Shown: positions 1 to 11,415, counted from the first letter of the stretch. The stretch is 64,000 nt of DNA from Symbiodinium natans (GCA_905221605.1 CAJNDS010000768.1:697293-761292), one strand, 5' to 3'. Notes: generated from the letters alone by a model not told the origin. Translations and numbers: made by a program.

Positions 1-130
1 TACTAAAAAATGTACGATGATAATACTACAATCATATAGAAAGCGCGTCCAGGCGGCCGAGGTGGAGCGGTGGCTGCGAGGCCTTAGCTCGAAGGCCATG
101 GTGGAGCTGTTCGCCTCGCTGGGCCCAAGC

Positions 131-309
131 TGGGGGGTTTCAGGGTCCCTTTGAGACCCAGGGAGCCCCCAATAACCCCTGAACTAAGGGTTTAGGGTTT
201 AGGGTTTAGGGTTTGGGGTTTGGGGTTTGGGGTTTGGGGTTTAGGGTTTCGGGTTTAGGGTTTGGGGTTTGGGGTTTAGGGTTTAGGGTTTAGGGAATAT
301 GGGTCCATC
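131..309. mobile_element. Foldback element split by a telomere-like array (family E, diverged)
   Basis: The left part (131-186) carries an ACCCAGGGAGCCCCCAATA segment running to CTAAGG, and the right part (296-309) resumes with GAATATGGGTCC. In the better copy at 21025-21152 the equivalent bases are contiguous (CCTTAAGGAATATACC). About 110 bases of TTTAGGG-type repeat separate the halves here. Family assignment rests on moderate similarity to that single copy. Confidence 0.4.
187..295 (+). repeat. Telomere-like TTTAGGG/TTTGGGG array
   Basis: About fifteen tandem heptamers, mixing TTTAGGG with TTTGGGG and one TTTCGGG. Smaller arrays lie at 449-504 (CCCTAAA/CCCTAAG), 580-655 (TTCAGGG passing into TTTAGGG) and 1011-1058 (CCCTAAA). 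The bases between them show no gene apart from the candidate exon near 0.8-0.9 kb. Confidence 0.95.
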
Positions 310-785
310 TTTTACTCAAGGGGTATTTTTGGACAAGACATCAGCCCCGTCCTTCACAGCATTCGTCATCGGCTTGGCTACATTGTGGTGGAAGCTGCAC
401 CTCAAGTCGCACATAGGCGAAACGGCCGTATCTGGTGGCATGCTTCAGAACCCTAAACCCTAAGCCCTAAACCCTAAGCCCTAAGCCCTAAACCCTAAAC
501 CCCCTGCACCATCCTGCGTCCCAAAGAAAAGCTTACAGCAGTGGTCGGCTCCTGGGGCCAAGCGCTTCAGTCACCTCCCTTAGGGTTCAGGGTTCAGGGT
601 TCAGGGTTCAGCGTTCAGGGTTTAGGGTTTAGGGTTTAGGGTTTAGGGTTTCAGGGCGGCCGGTGTAAGGGCCATCGAGTTCAGGGTTACGGTTTTGTGT
701 GTGCAGTGTCGGTACATGCTGGCTGCCGCAGATGCAGGCATTCCGCGGCATTCTACTGTGCTGCTTCGTTGGGAAGGCCAACAAC

Positions 786-921
786 CTGAGGAATGAACTC
801 TGTTAGCATCGCTCTTGTCTTCAATCCGAGGAAGTGCTAGCCCACTCTTCCGTGAACTTTTGCTTCTGGAAGCAGTGAAGTAGTGTGGCACTTCAGATGC
901 CACAGTCCACAGGCACGGGCG
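786..921 (-). CDS. Candidate internal exon, unknown product
   Basis: On the minus strand a 136-base open stretch follows an AG (GTGTCGCAG) and ends at a GT donor (CCTCAG|GTTGTTGG). It translates to 45 residues beginning RPCLWTVASEVPHYFTASRS and ending SDANRVHSS, a mixed composition unlike repeat-derived frames. The flanks are telomere-like arrays on both sides. I recognise no domain, no neighbouring exon could be joined, and splicing is unverified. It could be a chance open frame. Confidence 0.3.
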
Positions 922-1194
922 CTGCGACACGAGTCAGCTGGCAAGCAAGGCCGCAGCGACCGACATGCAGCTTACGTCAACCAAAGCCCTTTTTGAACAG
1001 GCCTTCTGAATGCTAAACCCTAAACCCCAAACTTCCCTAAACCCTAAACCCTAAGCCCCTACTTGGAGGTTCGTGGAACATCCCAAGCCCCATCACCAGC
1101 CCTGAGCTTCTTCGAATCGAGCAGCTTGCCGGCAGCGGCACTCTTCGTGTGATGCAGCACCTGCATTGCCAACAAGCCTATATTATGCGTATAT

Positions 1195-1235
1195 GTATAT
1201 ACATATATATATGCTCACACCCCCCCCCCCCCCCA
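1195..1235. repeat. TA-rich microsatellite followed by a C tract
   Basis: Alternating TATA/CATA bases are followed by a run of about fourteen C. No gene lies nearby. Confidence 0.9.
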
Positions 1236-1254
1236 TGACCTACCGTGAGGCCGT

Positions 1255-2690
1255 GTCGGAGTAAGAAATCCATACTTAGTCATAGGTATGAATTTAATAA
1301 GAACCCTCCTTAATTGAACGAAAAAAACCCTATGAAATTCATACGAACCCTGTTAAAATTAATAAGACTCTTTATTGAATCAATAGGAATAATGACTTGG
1401 AATCATATATTTGAGTCAGAGGAACTCTGTATCAAACGTCATGGGAATGCCATTAAAATGTCGAAAAATAATAGGGCCCCCCATGAAGAATAGTAGGGAG
1501 CCTGTGAAAATGAAAAGGGGCCCTTTTTGAATTCACGGGAATGTGGGAATTCCATTGAATCTAAATAGGAATCCTATTAATATTTCTCTTAATCTTGTTA
1601 TGATGAATTAGAATCCTATTCAATTTATGAGGAACCCCACTAAAATTCATAAGAACCCGTTTACAAAATCTTTTACATGAAGAGGGTCCTACCATCAATA
1701 GGATATTATAAGCAACACCACTAAAAATCATAAGAACCCTATTGGAATCATTTGAAAATGAAGAGAAATCATACTAAAATTAATAGGAACCAATAGGAAT
1801 CCTATAAAAGTAAAAAGTGGTTCGGATTTCTAGGCTTCCTGTTAGAATTCATGTGATTCCTATTAGAATTAATGGGACAGGAATGCTATTCAAATCTCCA
1901 GAAAAAAACCATTCCAATTACTTTGAAAGTCACAAACATGAATAGGAACCAATAGGAATCCTAAAAAAAAGTATGAGTCCTTTTCATTTTCAGATGGACC
2001 CCTATTGAAAATAAAAGAAGCCACTTTAAAATGTTTGAGAACCTTGTTGAAATTCATAAGAACCCTGTTTGCAAAAACGTATTAGGAATCCTGCTACATT
2101 GAATAAGAACCCTATGAAAATTCATAAGAATATTCTGAAATGGTAGAGGATGGTTTGGAACCCTTTGACGTTAATCGGAATTTATTAGGAACCCCAGTAA
2201 AAATCATAAGAACCCTATTACCAATTGATAAGAATCCGTTTAAAATGAAGAGGAATCCTACTAAAAATAATAGGAACGAATAGGAATCCTACAAAATTCA
2301 ATGTGGTTCCTTTTCAAAATTTCTTGGCTTCCTGTTAGACTTAATGTGATTCCTATTAGAATTAATAGGACTAGGGATGCTATTCAATTTTCTAAGAATA
2401 CAATTAAAATTACTTGGAGACTCACTAAAATGAATAGGCACCAATATGAATCTTAAAAAGATTTTTAATTTCAGAGGAGCCCTGTTAGAATTAAAAGAGC
2501 CACTTGTAAATGATTAAGAACCTTGTTGAAATGCATAAGAACCCTATTGAAAAGTATTAGGAATCCTCTGATATTGAATAAGAACCCTCTGATTGTTCAT
2601 AAGAATATAAGTAAAATGAAAAGAAGTCCTATAAAGATGGTTAGGAACCCTTTTACATTAATAGGAATAGGAATGCTATTGCTGAGATTA
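1255..2690. repeat. AT-rich higher-order tandem repeat, about 490-bp period
   Basis: This 1.4-kb block is built of degenerate units such as AATAGGAATCC and TTCATAAGAACCC. A longer period is visible: the segment starting near 1758 (ATACTAAAATTAATAGGAAC, then CTTCCTGTTAGA, GATTCCTATTAGAATTAAT and GAACCTTGTTGAAAT) recurs in the same order from about 2247. The two copies differ by many substitutions and small indels. No coding potential is apparent. It resembles an old satellite. Confidence 0.85.
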
Positions 2691-2799
2691 ATATAAGACT
2701 GACCAAAACCAACGAGCCTCCAAGCATGCTGACACGTCTTGCTTCGAACCAAAACCGTCCACTGGACAGCTACATATAAGCTGAACGGTTCTGGCCCGA

Positions 2800-3830
2800 G
2801 AGAGGTACGAGGCAAAACCAAAAAACCAAAAAAAACATCTTTTTTAGAGAATGGGGAGGGGATTTTGAAAAAGATTGTTTTTTTGGTTTTGCCTCGTACA
2901 AAGATGGTTTTGCATAGGAAAACCAACTTTTCCCTCGCAAAAAGATGGCTTTAAGAACACCACACCAAAACCATCTTTTTGCGAGGTAAAAGTTGGTTTT
3001 TGGCTCCAAAACCATCTTTTACGAGGCAAAACCAAAAAAACAAAAACAACCATCTTTTTTAGAGAATGGGGAGGGGATGTTGAAAAAGATGAATTTTTTG
3101 GTTTTGCCTCGTAAAAAGATGGTTTTCAGAGAAAAACCAACTTTCCCCACGTAAAAAGATGGTTTTGGACACAAAAACCAACTTTTGCCTCGTAAAAAGA
3201 TGGTTTTGGAGCCAAAAACTAACTTTTACCTCGCAAAAAGATGGTTTTCCTGAGGCAGACCAGACCAAAGCCATCTTTTTACGTGGGAAAAGTTGGTTTT
3301 TCTATGAAAAACAATCTTTTTACGAGGCAAAACCAAAAAAAACATCTTTTTCAACATCCCCTCCCCATTCTCTAACAAAGATGGTTTTTTGGGTTTTTGG
3401 TTTTGCCTCGTAAAAGATGGTTTTGGAGCCAAAAACAAACTTTTTACCTCGCAAAAAGATGGCTTTCCTGAGGCAGACCAGACCAAAACCATCTTTTTAC
3501 GTGGGAAAAGTTGGTTTTTCTATGAAAAACCATCTTTTCACGAGGCAAAACCAAAAAAAAACATCTTGTTCAACATCCCCTCCCTATTCTCTAAAAAAGA
3601 TGGTTTTTTTGGTTTTTTGGTTTTGCCTCGTAAAAGATGGTTTTGGAGCCAGAAACCAACTTTTACCTCGCAAAAAGATGGTTTTCCTGAGGCAGACCAG
3701 GCCAAAACCATCCTTTTACGAGGAGTTGGTTTGTCTATGAAAAACCATCTTTTTTCGAGGCAAAACCAAGAAAAAACATCTTTTTCAACATCCCCTCCCC
3801 ATTCTCTTAAAAAGTTGGTTTTTGTTGTTT
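2800..3830. repeat. Inverted array of ~217-bp GATGGTTTT-type units
   Basis: Five copies of a unit contain AGAGAATGGGGAGGGGAT flanked by GATGGTTTTGGAGCC, CAACTTTTACCTCGC and GGTTTTGCCTCGTA blocks. The core lies at about 2843 and 3059 in one orientation and as its reverse complement at about 3350, 3572 and 3787, so spacing is near 217 bp and the array flips once around 3200-3300. Long overlapping open frames on both strands here result from the repeat lacking stops and are not genes. Confidence 0.85.
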
Positions 3831-3849
3831 TTTTGGTCTCGCCCGTCTC

Positions 3850-5200
3850 GGCGTCCAGTCCTGTGGTCCGTGTGGGGTCTGTTTTGTCGAGAGACAGCCA
3901 CTGAGAGTAGCAAAAAGCGGCATAGGGCACGAGCGGGTTTTTAACGGTATTTACGAGCGAAACAGATCTGGGTAGGTCATGGGGGGGGATGTGTCCATAT
4001 ATGTATATATACATGCCCCCCCCCCCAACAAAAAACAAACACCTCCCTTGTTTGCGTGCTTGCCTTTCTATAACCATACTTCCTTAAACCTTCCTTTCCT
4101 CTCTCTAGGCAGAGAGAACACCCATATTTATGATGCTTTCTCGTCTATCTATCTATAAAGTCATAACTTCCTACTCTTTGTGCAGTGCAAAACAACAGAA
4201 GTCTACAAACCGAATGTGTTTGGTGGTGATAAATGGTTGAAGAGATGCCTTTGACGTCTTTTCCGTCACACAGACACTCCTTCAACAAATCGCTCACTCA
4301 CGCACTGGCACTCACTCTCAAGCCCGCCGTGCAGTGACAGCGTCTGCTTACGCAAATGTCGGCTCTGCATGTTGTGTTTAGCGCTTAAAGCAGTTATACA
4401 AGCGTACTGCCTTTGAGGGCTAACTTTAGCACTTCTACTAACTTAGCGCACAGACCTTCTACAAAACTGCGACTTACAAATGCGAAAATCAGCTACATTA
4501 TCGAAATTGCATGTACAATCAACCCATCTCAAACGCTGATCTTGTATTGTAAGTTTGGAGGAACTCATCCCTAAGTAGTAACGGTACAACCTGATCCTCT
4601 GTTTTATCCACTTCATAAATGAGCTCTTCTGAAGATTAGGAGCTACAAGCCATCGTTTCTTCATCAAATGAATCTAACTGGCCCGAATTGCCAAATGAAA
4701 AAGGAGCCCCTGATTAGAATATTGTTAGAACAAACTGTTTCGACTGGTTGTTCCAGTAGCTTTCATTCATTGTCTTCCAATATTCCCGGCCATTCAAGCA
4801 ATATAACTGTGCAATGATGATCTGCCTACAGCTGCGTCAGGGGTGTGAAATCTACATGGTTACGTATTCAAGAACTAAAGTTGACATTCAGTTGTGCTAG
4901 CCAAATCAACTCCCAAATTGCAATTTGTGTAATCTGAATGTTCAGATTTTGAACTTGGGGGAAGGCGGGATTAGCGATCACTTGACTAGCGCGTGATCGC
5001 TAATCACGGCTGTATCGCGGGCTATATCATGAATATCCGGGTAGTCAAAAACAACGAGATTTGGACATCTATGAAGCCGGAACGGCCATGTATCGTAAAA
5101 CTTCAAGTTTTGTTGAAGATTCAAGCCGGCTCGCTTTTTCTCGACCCCCCTTGCTTTGGATGATTTTGGAAAGCTCGAGCCGGCTCGAACTTTCAAAACA
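3850..5200. other. Gene-poor unique sequence with one perfect hairpin
   Basis: I see no coding or RNA gene. The only marked structure is a perfect 13-bp inverted repeat (GATTAGCGATCAC at 4969-4981 and its complement at 4993-5005) around an 11-base loop. A CGAGCCGGCTCG-type palindrome recurs near 5125 and 5175 and again near 5560. Confidence 0.6.
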
Positions 5201-5202
5201 TA

Positions 5203-5384
5203 AACCCTAAACCCTAAACCCTAAAGCCTGAACCCTAAACCCTAAACCCTAAACCCTAAAGCCTAAACCCTAAACCCTAAACCCTAAAGCCTGAAGCCTG
5301 AACCCTAAACCCTAAAGCCTGAAGCCTAAAGCCTAAAGCCTAAAGCCTAAACCCTAAACCCTAAAGCCTAAAGCCTAAACCCTA
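5203..5384 (-). repeat. Telomere-like array with CCTAAAG/CCTGAAG variants
   Basis: CCCTAAA heptamers are interleaved with AGCCTAAA and AGCCTGAA units. The variants are clustered rather than random, which suggests local amplification. Confidence 0.95.
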
Positions 5385-5389
5385 TTTGG

Positions 5390-7440
5390 GAGCATATGGC
5401 CCCGTGGCCTGCTCGATGCCAATATTTCCTATGTGACTCAGGGGGCTGATAAAGTACAGTTCTAAAGGGTTTAGGGTTTAGGGTTTAGGGCTAACATCGT
5501 CATAATTCGGGGATTAAGCGCCCATGAACCTTCAAGTAGGTTGCTTCTGAAACTCGAGCCGGCGCGAGTTTTCGTGACTTGGTGCTTCGTGGTCTTTTTC
5601 TGGGAGAAATCCAAGTCCTGGATCCTAGACATGCGAAGCCCCTAAGCACTAAACACTAAACGCCCTTCAACCTGGGTTTCGGGTTTAGGGTTAGGATTTA
5701 GGGTTTAGAGTTTCTGGATTAGGGTTTAGGGCCCCCCCCTCCAACACACTATCCTCCTCACCAAAATGCCAAAAACGCCAAAAGCAACTGCCAAGACAAT
5801 CGAACATTTAAGCCGTCAACGCCTTCAACCCTTTTGCATCCCCCTTTGGACTAAACCCTCAACACCCAAACCCTCGACCTCCCATACGCGCACCTGCCAG
5901 GTTCGTCCCAAGAAGTCATTGGATGTGGTATTCAGGTATGCGTAGCTGGCCTGTACAGGCGCGCAGGGAACGCCCTTTCTTAGGGGGCGGTAGCCGTTGA
6001 GGGACCAGGCTCTGGGGTGAACTAGTGATAGTGCCTTGGGCGCTGCTTTGTTTGATCATTGCTTCAAAGAGGACTGGTTGGTGCGTGTTTTGATGAATGG
6101 GGGTTGCTTGAGAGCCTGTGTAGTTGGAACTGGGTGCCATCACGATGTCCAACGCTTGGGCATCCCGATCCGAACCCTCCCAAAATAATGTTCAAGACCT
6201 GTTTTTTTTTGAATCTCCCGAGAAAGGCTACCTTTTGCTTTTCAACCCTGAACCCTAGACTTTTGAATTTGCTCTAAACCCTTTTTGCATCCAGGCTTGG
6301 GCAGTCGGCAGGTTAGACCCTAAACCCTACCCTAAACCTTAAACCTTAAACCCTAAACCCTAAACCCTAAACCCCTAAACCCTAAACCCTAAACCCCCCG
6401 AACCGCCTTCGGGAATGGGTCATTGAAGACGCTGAAGGCATGATCCCGCTGTCCGCGCTCCAGAGCTGGGATAAGGCGGTGTAGGGTTTCGGGGTTGTAG
6501 GGGTTTAGGGATGAGGGTTTCGACTCTCACACTGGCACAAGCGGGCGAGGCAACTCCTGTCGAGATGAGGGTTTAGGGTTTGGGGTTTAGGGTTTCGGGG
6601 TTTAGGGTTTGGGGTTTAGGGTTTTGGGGTGAGGGTTTCGGGGTTTTGGGATGAGGGTTTAGGGTGTGCACTATCTCGCAAGCCCGAACCTAGAATCTGC
6701 CTGGAGCGCGAGAACTCTAGCCGCAAGGTGCGAGTAGAGACGTAGGAAGCAGAGCAAAGCTTAAAGGCAAAGCGTGCCACGCCCCACAGGGTGGATGTGA
6801 CGTGTCCGGCTTCACTCGCCAGAAACCAGGGGCCCTGACCCTTCCCCGACTCCACGAGCATTCCATGCCCGAAGTCGGGCAAAAGCCTCGGCAGATGCTG
6901 ATGATGCCCTCGTCGGGGGCTGACAGTGCTCTTGCTGAGCTGACGAGGATTCTCGCGGTGATGCCATTCGGCGGTCTCCGTGGCCAATTCAAAGCCCTTC
7001 GTACGCAGTTTCGGTGCAGGGCAAGAGAGCCGAAGGCTGTAAGGTTCTAGAGTCGCTTGAGTGGCTTCGCCGCTTTTAGCCTCTTTCAAGCTGTTGGCTC
7101 AACTCAGCGACCAAAGATTAGAGCTTGTTGTAGGTGAAGGGCAGGGTCTTGTCAATTCGGGCTTGCCCGTGTTCATCGAGCCACCCCGATTTTCCTGGGC
7201 CGCGCCATTTACTCACTATGCTCGGTTGGCGAGCGCACAAAGTTCCGAGGACATCCGTGCCATGCACCCGAATGAGATTTCACAAGTTCTCGCTCCTCAG
7301 ATGAATCGTACTTGTGGAATCTTACCCTGGAGCAGCAGGGGGTAAAAACTGAGGCCACCGCTCTCCCTCCAATACTTGTCTTGGAGCACCGGCGTGGCCG
7401 TGGAGTGCTGGTAGTTGGCGACCTCTGAATTAGGCGACTC
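5390..7440. other. Gene-poor stretch with several telomere-like arrays
   Basis: Arrays lie at about 5467-5490, 5680-5730, 6316-6398 and 6565-6665. A lone element end of the GGAGGTTCATGGG family sits near 5523-5541. Between 6670 and 7090 several frames are open on both strands, but none has a recognisable domain or clear splice sites, so I do not call a gene. Confidence 0.5.
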
Positions 7441-7537
7441 GGAGGTTCACAGGTAGTTATCAGTACCCCAAATGGGGGTTATAAGTAGAACTCCCATACT
7501 TCTCACCCCACTTATAACTACCCATGAACCTCCAAGT
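7440..7537. mobile_element. MITE, family A (GGAGGTTCATGGGTAG)
   Basis: A foldback element of about 100 bp: the left end reads GGAGGTTCACAGGTAGTTAT and the right end ATAACTACCCATGAACCTCC. A diagnostic CCCCAAATGGGGGTTATAAG core follows the left end. The other copies in the window share the ends and a TAAGTAGGGTT subterminal motif. Confidence 0.85.
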
Positions 7538-7539
7538 AT

Positions 7540-9670
7540 GGAGTCTGGAACAAGGCCATGCTCCGAATCAACCTGGGAGGGTGGGGCAAGATGAGGCGGC
7601 CCTACTTGACCTGGTTTAGGGTTTAGGGTTTTTTGCTTTTGGGTTTAGGGTTTAGGGTTTAGGGTTTCTTCAACCCCAACGTCCGTTTCGCTGCCATGCG
7701 GTCTGCGGGCTGCAGTTCTACAGGCCTCGAAGACAGGGCAGTGCCAAGACGAGCTTTTTTTCGGCACATGCACAGAGCGGCTTTAACAAAACGGCAAGGA
7801 CGTGAACCCGTGCAGGCCAGTCGGGCTGCCACGAAAGCCTACTCAGAATGCAAAAGTGTCATGTGGTGGCCGGGCTCCCGGTGCTCTGCATTACCAACCC
7901 TAAACCCTAAACCCTAAACCCTAGACCCTCCAACCTCCCGAAGGACACTCGAACCGAGCCGGGGCGCGCCGATTCGCGCCATGATGCGCCTCTGCCTGCT
8001 TCCATGTCTTTGGAGATTTGCTTAGATGCCGTAGTTCTATGATACCTTCAGAGGTCGCTGCTGCTCTTCAAAGTTCAGTCTGCTGAAAGGATTCCATTCG
8101 ATTAGAAGCTGTGGGGGCCTTTTTGCAGGCCATGCCATGACATGCACTGCCACAGCTTGCGAGTGCTCTTGGGATGGTTGAAAGGAGGTTCCTAGGAGGG
8201 CACTGCGTGGTAAGTTAGGATTCGTAATCAATACATAAATCGAAATCGCAACCGAACCCCATCACGGCCCGGTAAAATGTGTATGTTGGTCTGTAGGTAG
8301 AAGTGCATGGTGTAGGATAGTGTAAGGTGACAGGGGTAGGGATGTAGTGCAGGGGTGCAGGGCTGCAGGGGTGTCGGAGTGCAGAGGGGCTGAAGGATGG
8401 TAGGGGGGTTGAGTAGGGGTGCCGGGGCCTCGCATTGGACCTATCGGAGGTATTTCCGAACCGTTTAAACAGTACTACAGGTTGCAAGCCATGAGTGGCC
8501 CCCCTTAGCAATCCTAACCGGCGACAAGATTGAAGGATATGTGTCAACGAGTATTCGTCGGCAATTTGTAGTCTTTCCAGCCATTACAGCTTAAGCCCTA
8601 TAGACCCTAAACCCTGAACCCCCCCCCCCCCCAAAATCCAAATCCCCCGAAACCCTAAACCGCGGAGCAGCAGTTGCTCAGCGTTTACAGGCCTCCAATC
8701 TAGGAGGATGCGTCGATGGAGGCGGGAAACCCCAACGGTTGATCAGCAGTTCGCAATCACCCATATTCGCTCATACTAAACACGACCATAAGCATGTTTG
8801 AGCATGTTTGGTCCTTATTTTATCTACTATTTTGATCCTTATGTGATTTTTTGATGCCTATCCCACACACACACAGAGCACAGATCAAGACTGGCAAGCA
8901 CTGGCCTGGGCCCGCAAACGCAGGAATGGGCTGAGCCGCGGCTTGAACCGAACGGGCAGGTTGGTCGCTACATCGTTGCACCAAGTCAGCTAGGCAAGGG
9001 AAGGTCAGCATTCGTGAGTGGTACCATGTAAGCCAAATTCGAGACCTCCACAAGCCGTAGCATTGCGGGCGGCATGCTTCAATGGGGGGGAGGGGGGGTG
9101 GGCCTGGGGGAGGGCAGCGCTTTGACGAGAGCATCGCAGGACGTGTGGGGCCCGATTCACTGGCATCAATCACGTCATGGTGTCATCTTTGCGGCGTGTC
9201 CCTCACGCTCGGCAAGGCTTCGGAAGGTCTCAGAGCGCTTGAGCTGCCAGATTCCAGATCCTACTGACAGCAGTCTCCCACCTTAAGTGACACGGACGGA
9301 TCTGGCGTCTACATCTGTTTACTCCACTCCAAAATACCCATGTAGAGCACTCCAAGCTCTTACATGCACTGACTTGTTGACATTCTTCCTTCCTTTCCAT
9401 CTGCATGCACCATCCTACCATTTCTGCTGGGGCAGCTGCTCATGGGACCCTTCCTCTCCAGCACCGACAGAGAAGGAGGTCGTGCCTGGGCTTCGCTTGA
9501 ACAAACTATCAAACTGCAAGTGTGCGGGGTATGCGAGTCGGATCTTTCATCTGTCTTGAGCCGTTGTTGACCTCTCCAATCCCCTAAACTCTTCACCATT
9601 CTCTTCACCCATCCACACCCTAAGCCCTGAGCCAACGCCAAGTTGCACCCAACAAGGCTTACTGTCCGCC
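7540..9670. other. Gene-poor stretch
   Basis: It contains telomere-like arrays at 7613-7672 and 7895-7925, a C run near 8620, and degenerate TGCAGGGG-type repeats at about 8340-8400. Around 8041-8190 the minus strand has competing open frames with an AG acceptor (CCTCCTAG) and a CTGAAG|GTATCA donor, but two frames look equally plausible and I leave it uncalled. Confidence 0.45.
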
Positions 9671-9674
9671 TACA

Positions 9675-9778
9675 CTTGGCGGTTCATGGGTAGTTATACG
9701 TAGGGTTACAAGTATGGTACTTATACCCCCAATTAGGGTACTCATAACCCTACTTATAGCTACCCACGAACCTCCAAG
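9675..9778. mobile_element. MITE, family A
   Basis: The left end CTTGGCGGTTCATGGGTAGT and right end CTACCCACGAACCTCCAAG are inverted repeats, with internal TACGTAGGGTTACAAGTATG and CATAACCCTACTTATAG. About 104 bp, with no coding capacity. Confidence 0.9.
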
Positions 9779-10590
9779 CAGTGCTTCTGCCACCTTTGCG
9801 AGGCTCGGGCCATCTCCCGTGCGATGTTCTCAATCCTGGGCTGCAGATTGGTTGTGGTGGCAGGGGTTTAGGGTTTGGGCCCAGGGTTTAGGCCTGCGTA
9901 AACGGGTTGAGGCAACATGAATATATGTAGGTTGCCATGGAGTCATCATGAGCTTGCTTCTTGGTTTGACATGCGTAGCTTGGGAGACTTCCGGCCCTCA
10001 GTATCTCTTGGAAGACCTCGGTCGCCTTTTTGCGAGGTATTTACTGATGCCAGGAGCCGCACTTTGACAGCTGCAGAGGAAAAGTCAGGGCCAGCCAGCA
10101 AACTTGCATCTGCCTGCTGGATGCTGCTAGATGTGTTTGATGTGCTTGTTTATAACTCCGTACAAGTCCGGGTAAAGCAGGTGCAAGTTGGCAAACTAGC
10201 CCCAACCCTCCTCGGTGTACCTGAGAACTTGCCCTTGGCCCATCGCCTTCCCGCGGGCCCTTTCCGTGCCCGACACGTCGGAACTTAAACCCTGCCTGAG
10301 GTCCACTATGTTCTACACACGCAACATGATGTAACATGTATCTTGCAACAGAAGTGCACGATGAGCCTGAGACGCCTCCTCAGCAGGCCAGCAATGGCCA
10401 ACTGAGGGCACAAACACGCAAGTTCTGCCGGTGTCTTGCAATCATAGGGGACACGCATTCCTTGACACGGCTCATTTCTGTTCAGTGTTCTGCTTGAGCG
10501 GCCAAGGCGATGCATCTGGTGAAACGGGAGACCCAAGGCCCCTCGAGAGATCGTGTGGATTTTTAAGTTCCATCATTATCTTCAAGGCAC
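9779..10590. other. No supported gene; 3' flank of the MORN gene
   Basis: A short telomere-like patch lies at 9866-9900. A plus-strand open frame of 123 codons (9917-10288) lacks recognisable features and competes with minus-strand frames. Nothing else is seen. Confidence 0.4.
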
Positions 10591-11415
10591 CTAAATTTCG
10601 GGCAGGGCAGGACTCGCTTCCTCTGGGGCAGCCGATTCCCCATCTTCATCGATAATGCCGCCCACCCACTCCACGAACTTCCCATCCTTCCAGATGCTCT
10701 TGCGCCGCAGGCCCTTGGCCGTCCGCGCTATCGCAGCGCCATGCTGCTTGCCATCCTGCCACTGCCCGCTGTAGGACCGCCCATCTGGCCACTTCAGGGT
10801 GCCCTCGCCATGCTTCCGCCCATCCAAGAATTCCCCCTCGTAAGTGCGTCCGTCTGACCACCACATCTTTCCTCTGGGAGCCATGGTGTTGCGATTCCAC
10901 TGGCCAGAGTAGCCCCGGCCGTCATTCCAAGTGTAAACCCCCTCACCATGCATGTCGTTGCTGTCAAACTCGCCTTCATAGCGACACAGCGTGGACCACA
11001 CAAACTTACCGCGTCCGTGCTTGGCGCCAGCTTTGAACTGGCCCTCGAAGACAGATCCGTCTGCCCACTCCTCCTTGCCTTCCCCTTCCTGAAGGTCGTT
11101 GACCCAATCGCCTACATATTTGGCACCAGATGGATAATGGTAGATGCCCTTCCCCTCCTTCTTGTCATGCTTGAACTGACCGACATACTTTGAGCCATCC
11201 TTCAACGTCAAGCTCCCGGAGCCGTGCTTCTGGCTGTTCAGCCAGCCCCCCTCATATGTGGCATCGCTGGAGGCAGACTCCGCCTTCATCGCTCCACCAC
11301 CAGCATCTGCTTCAGCCACGGCGCCGGTCGCGAAGGCCGCAGCATCCTCATCGCCCTTGATTGTTTGGGTGGTGACAGGAGGGCTGCGATCGCAGGCGCA
11401 CGGCCCTTGTCCCAT
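10591..11415 (-). CDS. MORN-repeat protein, possibly membrane-anchored by N-terminal lipidation
   Basis: A single uninterrupted frame encodes 274 residues. From residue 54 there are eight tandem MORN repeats with exact 23-residue spacing (starts at 54, 77, 100, 123, 146, 169, 192 and 215), each with the Y-x-G-x-[FW] opening and most with a G-x-G followed by a D-G turn; the sixth and eighth are degenerate. MORN repeats form elongated beta-hairpin solenoids that bind membranes or act as scaffolds, and such proteins are numerous in dinoflagellates and apicomplexans. I chose the ATG at 11413-11415 (G at -3 and G at +4) over an in-frame upstream GTG. It gives the N-terminus MGQGPCACDRS, where Gly2 plus Cys6 and Cys8 could support myristoylation and palmitoylation; that is inference. 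Residues 20-50 are Ala/Gly/Asp-rich and the C-tail is acidic. There is no catalytic domain, so the role is probably structural. Telomere-like repeats begin about 30 bases upstream of the ATG. The lack of introns could mean a retrogene, but no spliced-leader relic was seen. Confidence 0.92.
   Translation of the reverse strand: MGQGPCACDRSPPVTTQTIKGDEDAAAFATGAVAEADAGGGAMKAESASSDATYEGGWLNSQKHGSGSLTLKDGSKYVGQFKHDKKEGKGIYHYPSGAKYVGDWVNDLQEGEGKEEWADGSVFEGQFKAGAKHGRGKFVWSTLCRYEGEFDSNDMHGEGVYTWNDGRGYSGQWNRNTMAPRGKMWWSDGRTYEGEFLDGRKHGEGTLKWPDGRSYSGQWQDGKQHGAAIARTAKGLRRKSIWKDGKFVEWVGGIIDEDGESAAPEEASPALPEI

Noticed and set aside
2597-4077. Cluster of overlapping 70-180-codon frames on both strands
   Set aside because: They come from the 217-bp repeat units, which lack stops in several frames; no frame is favoured.
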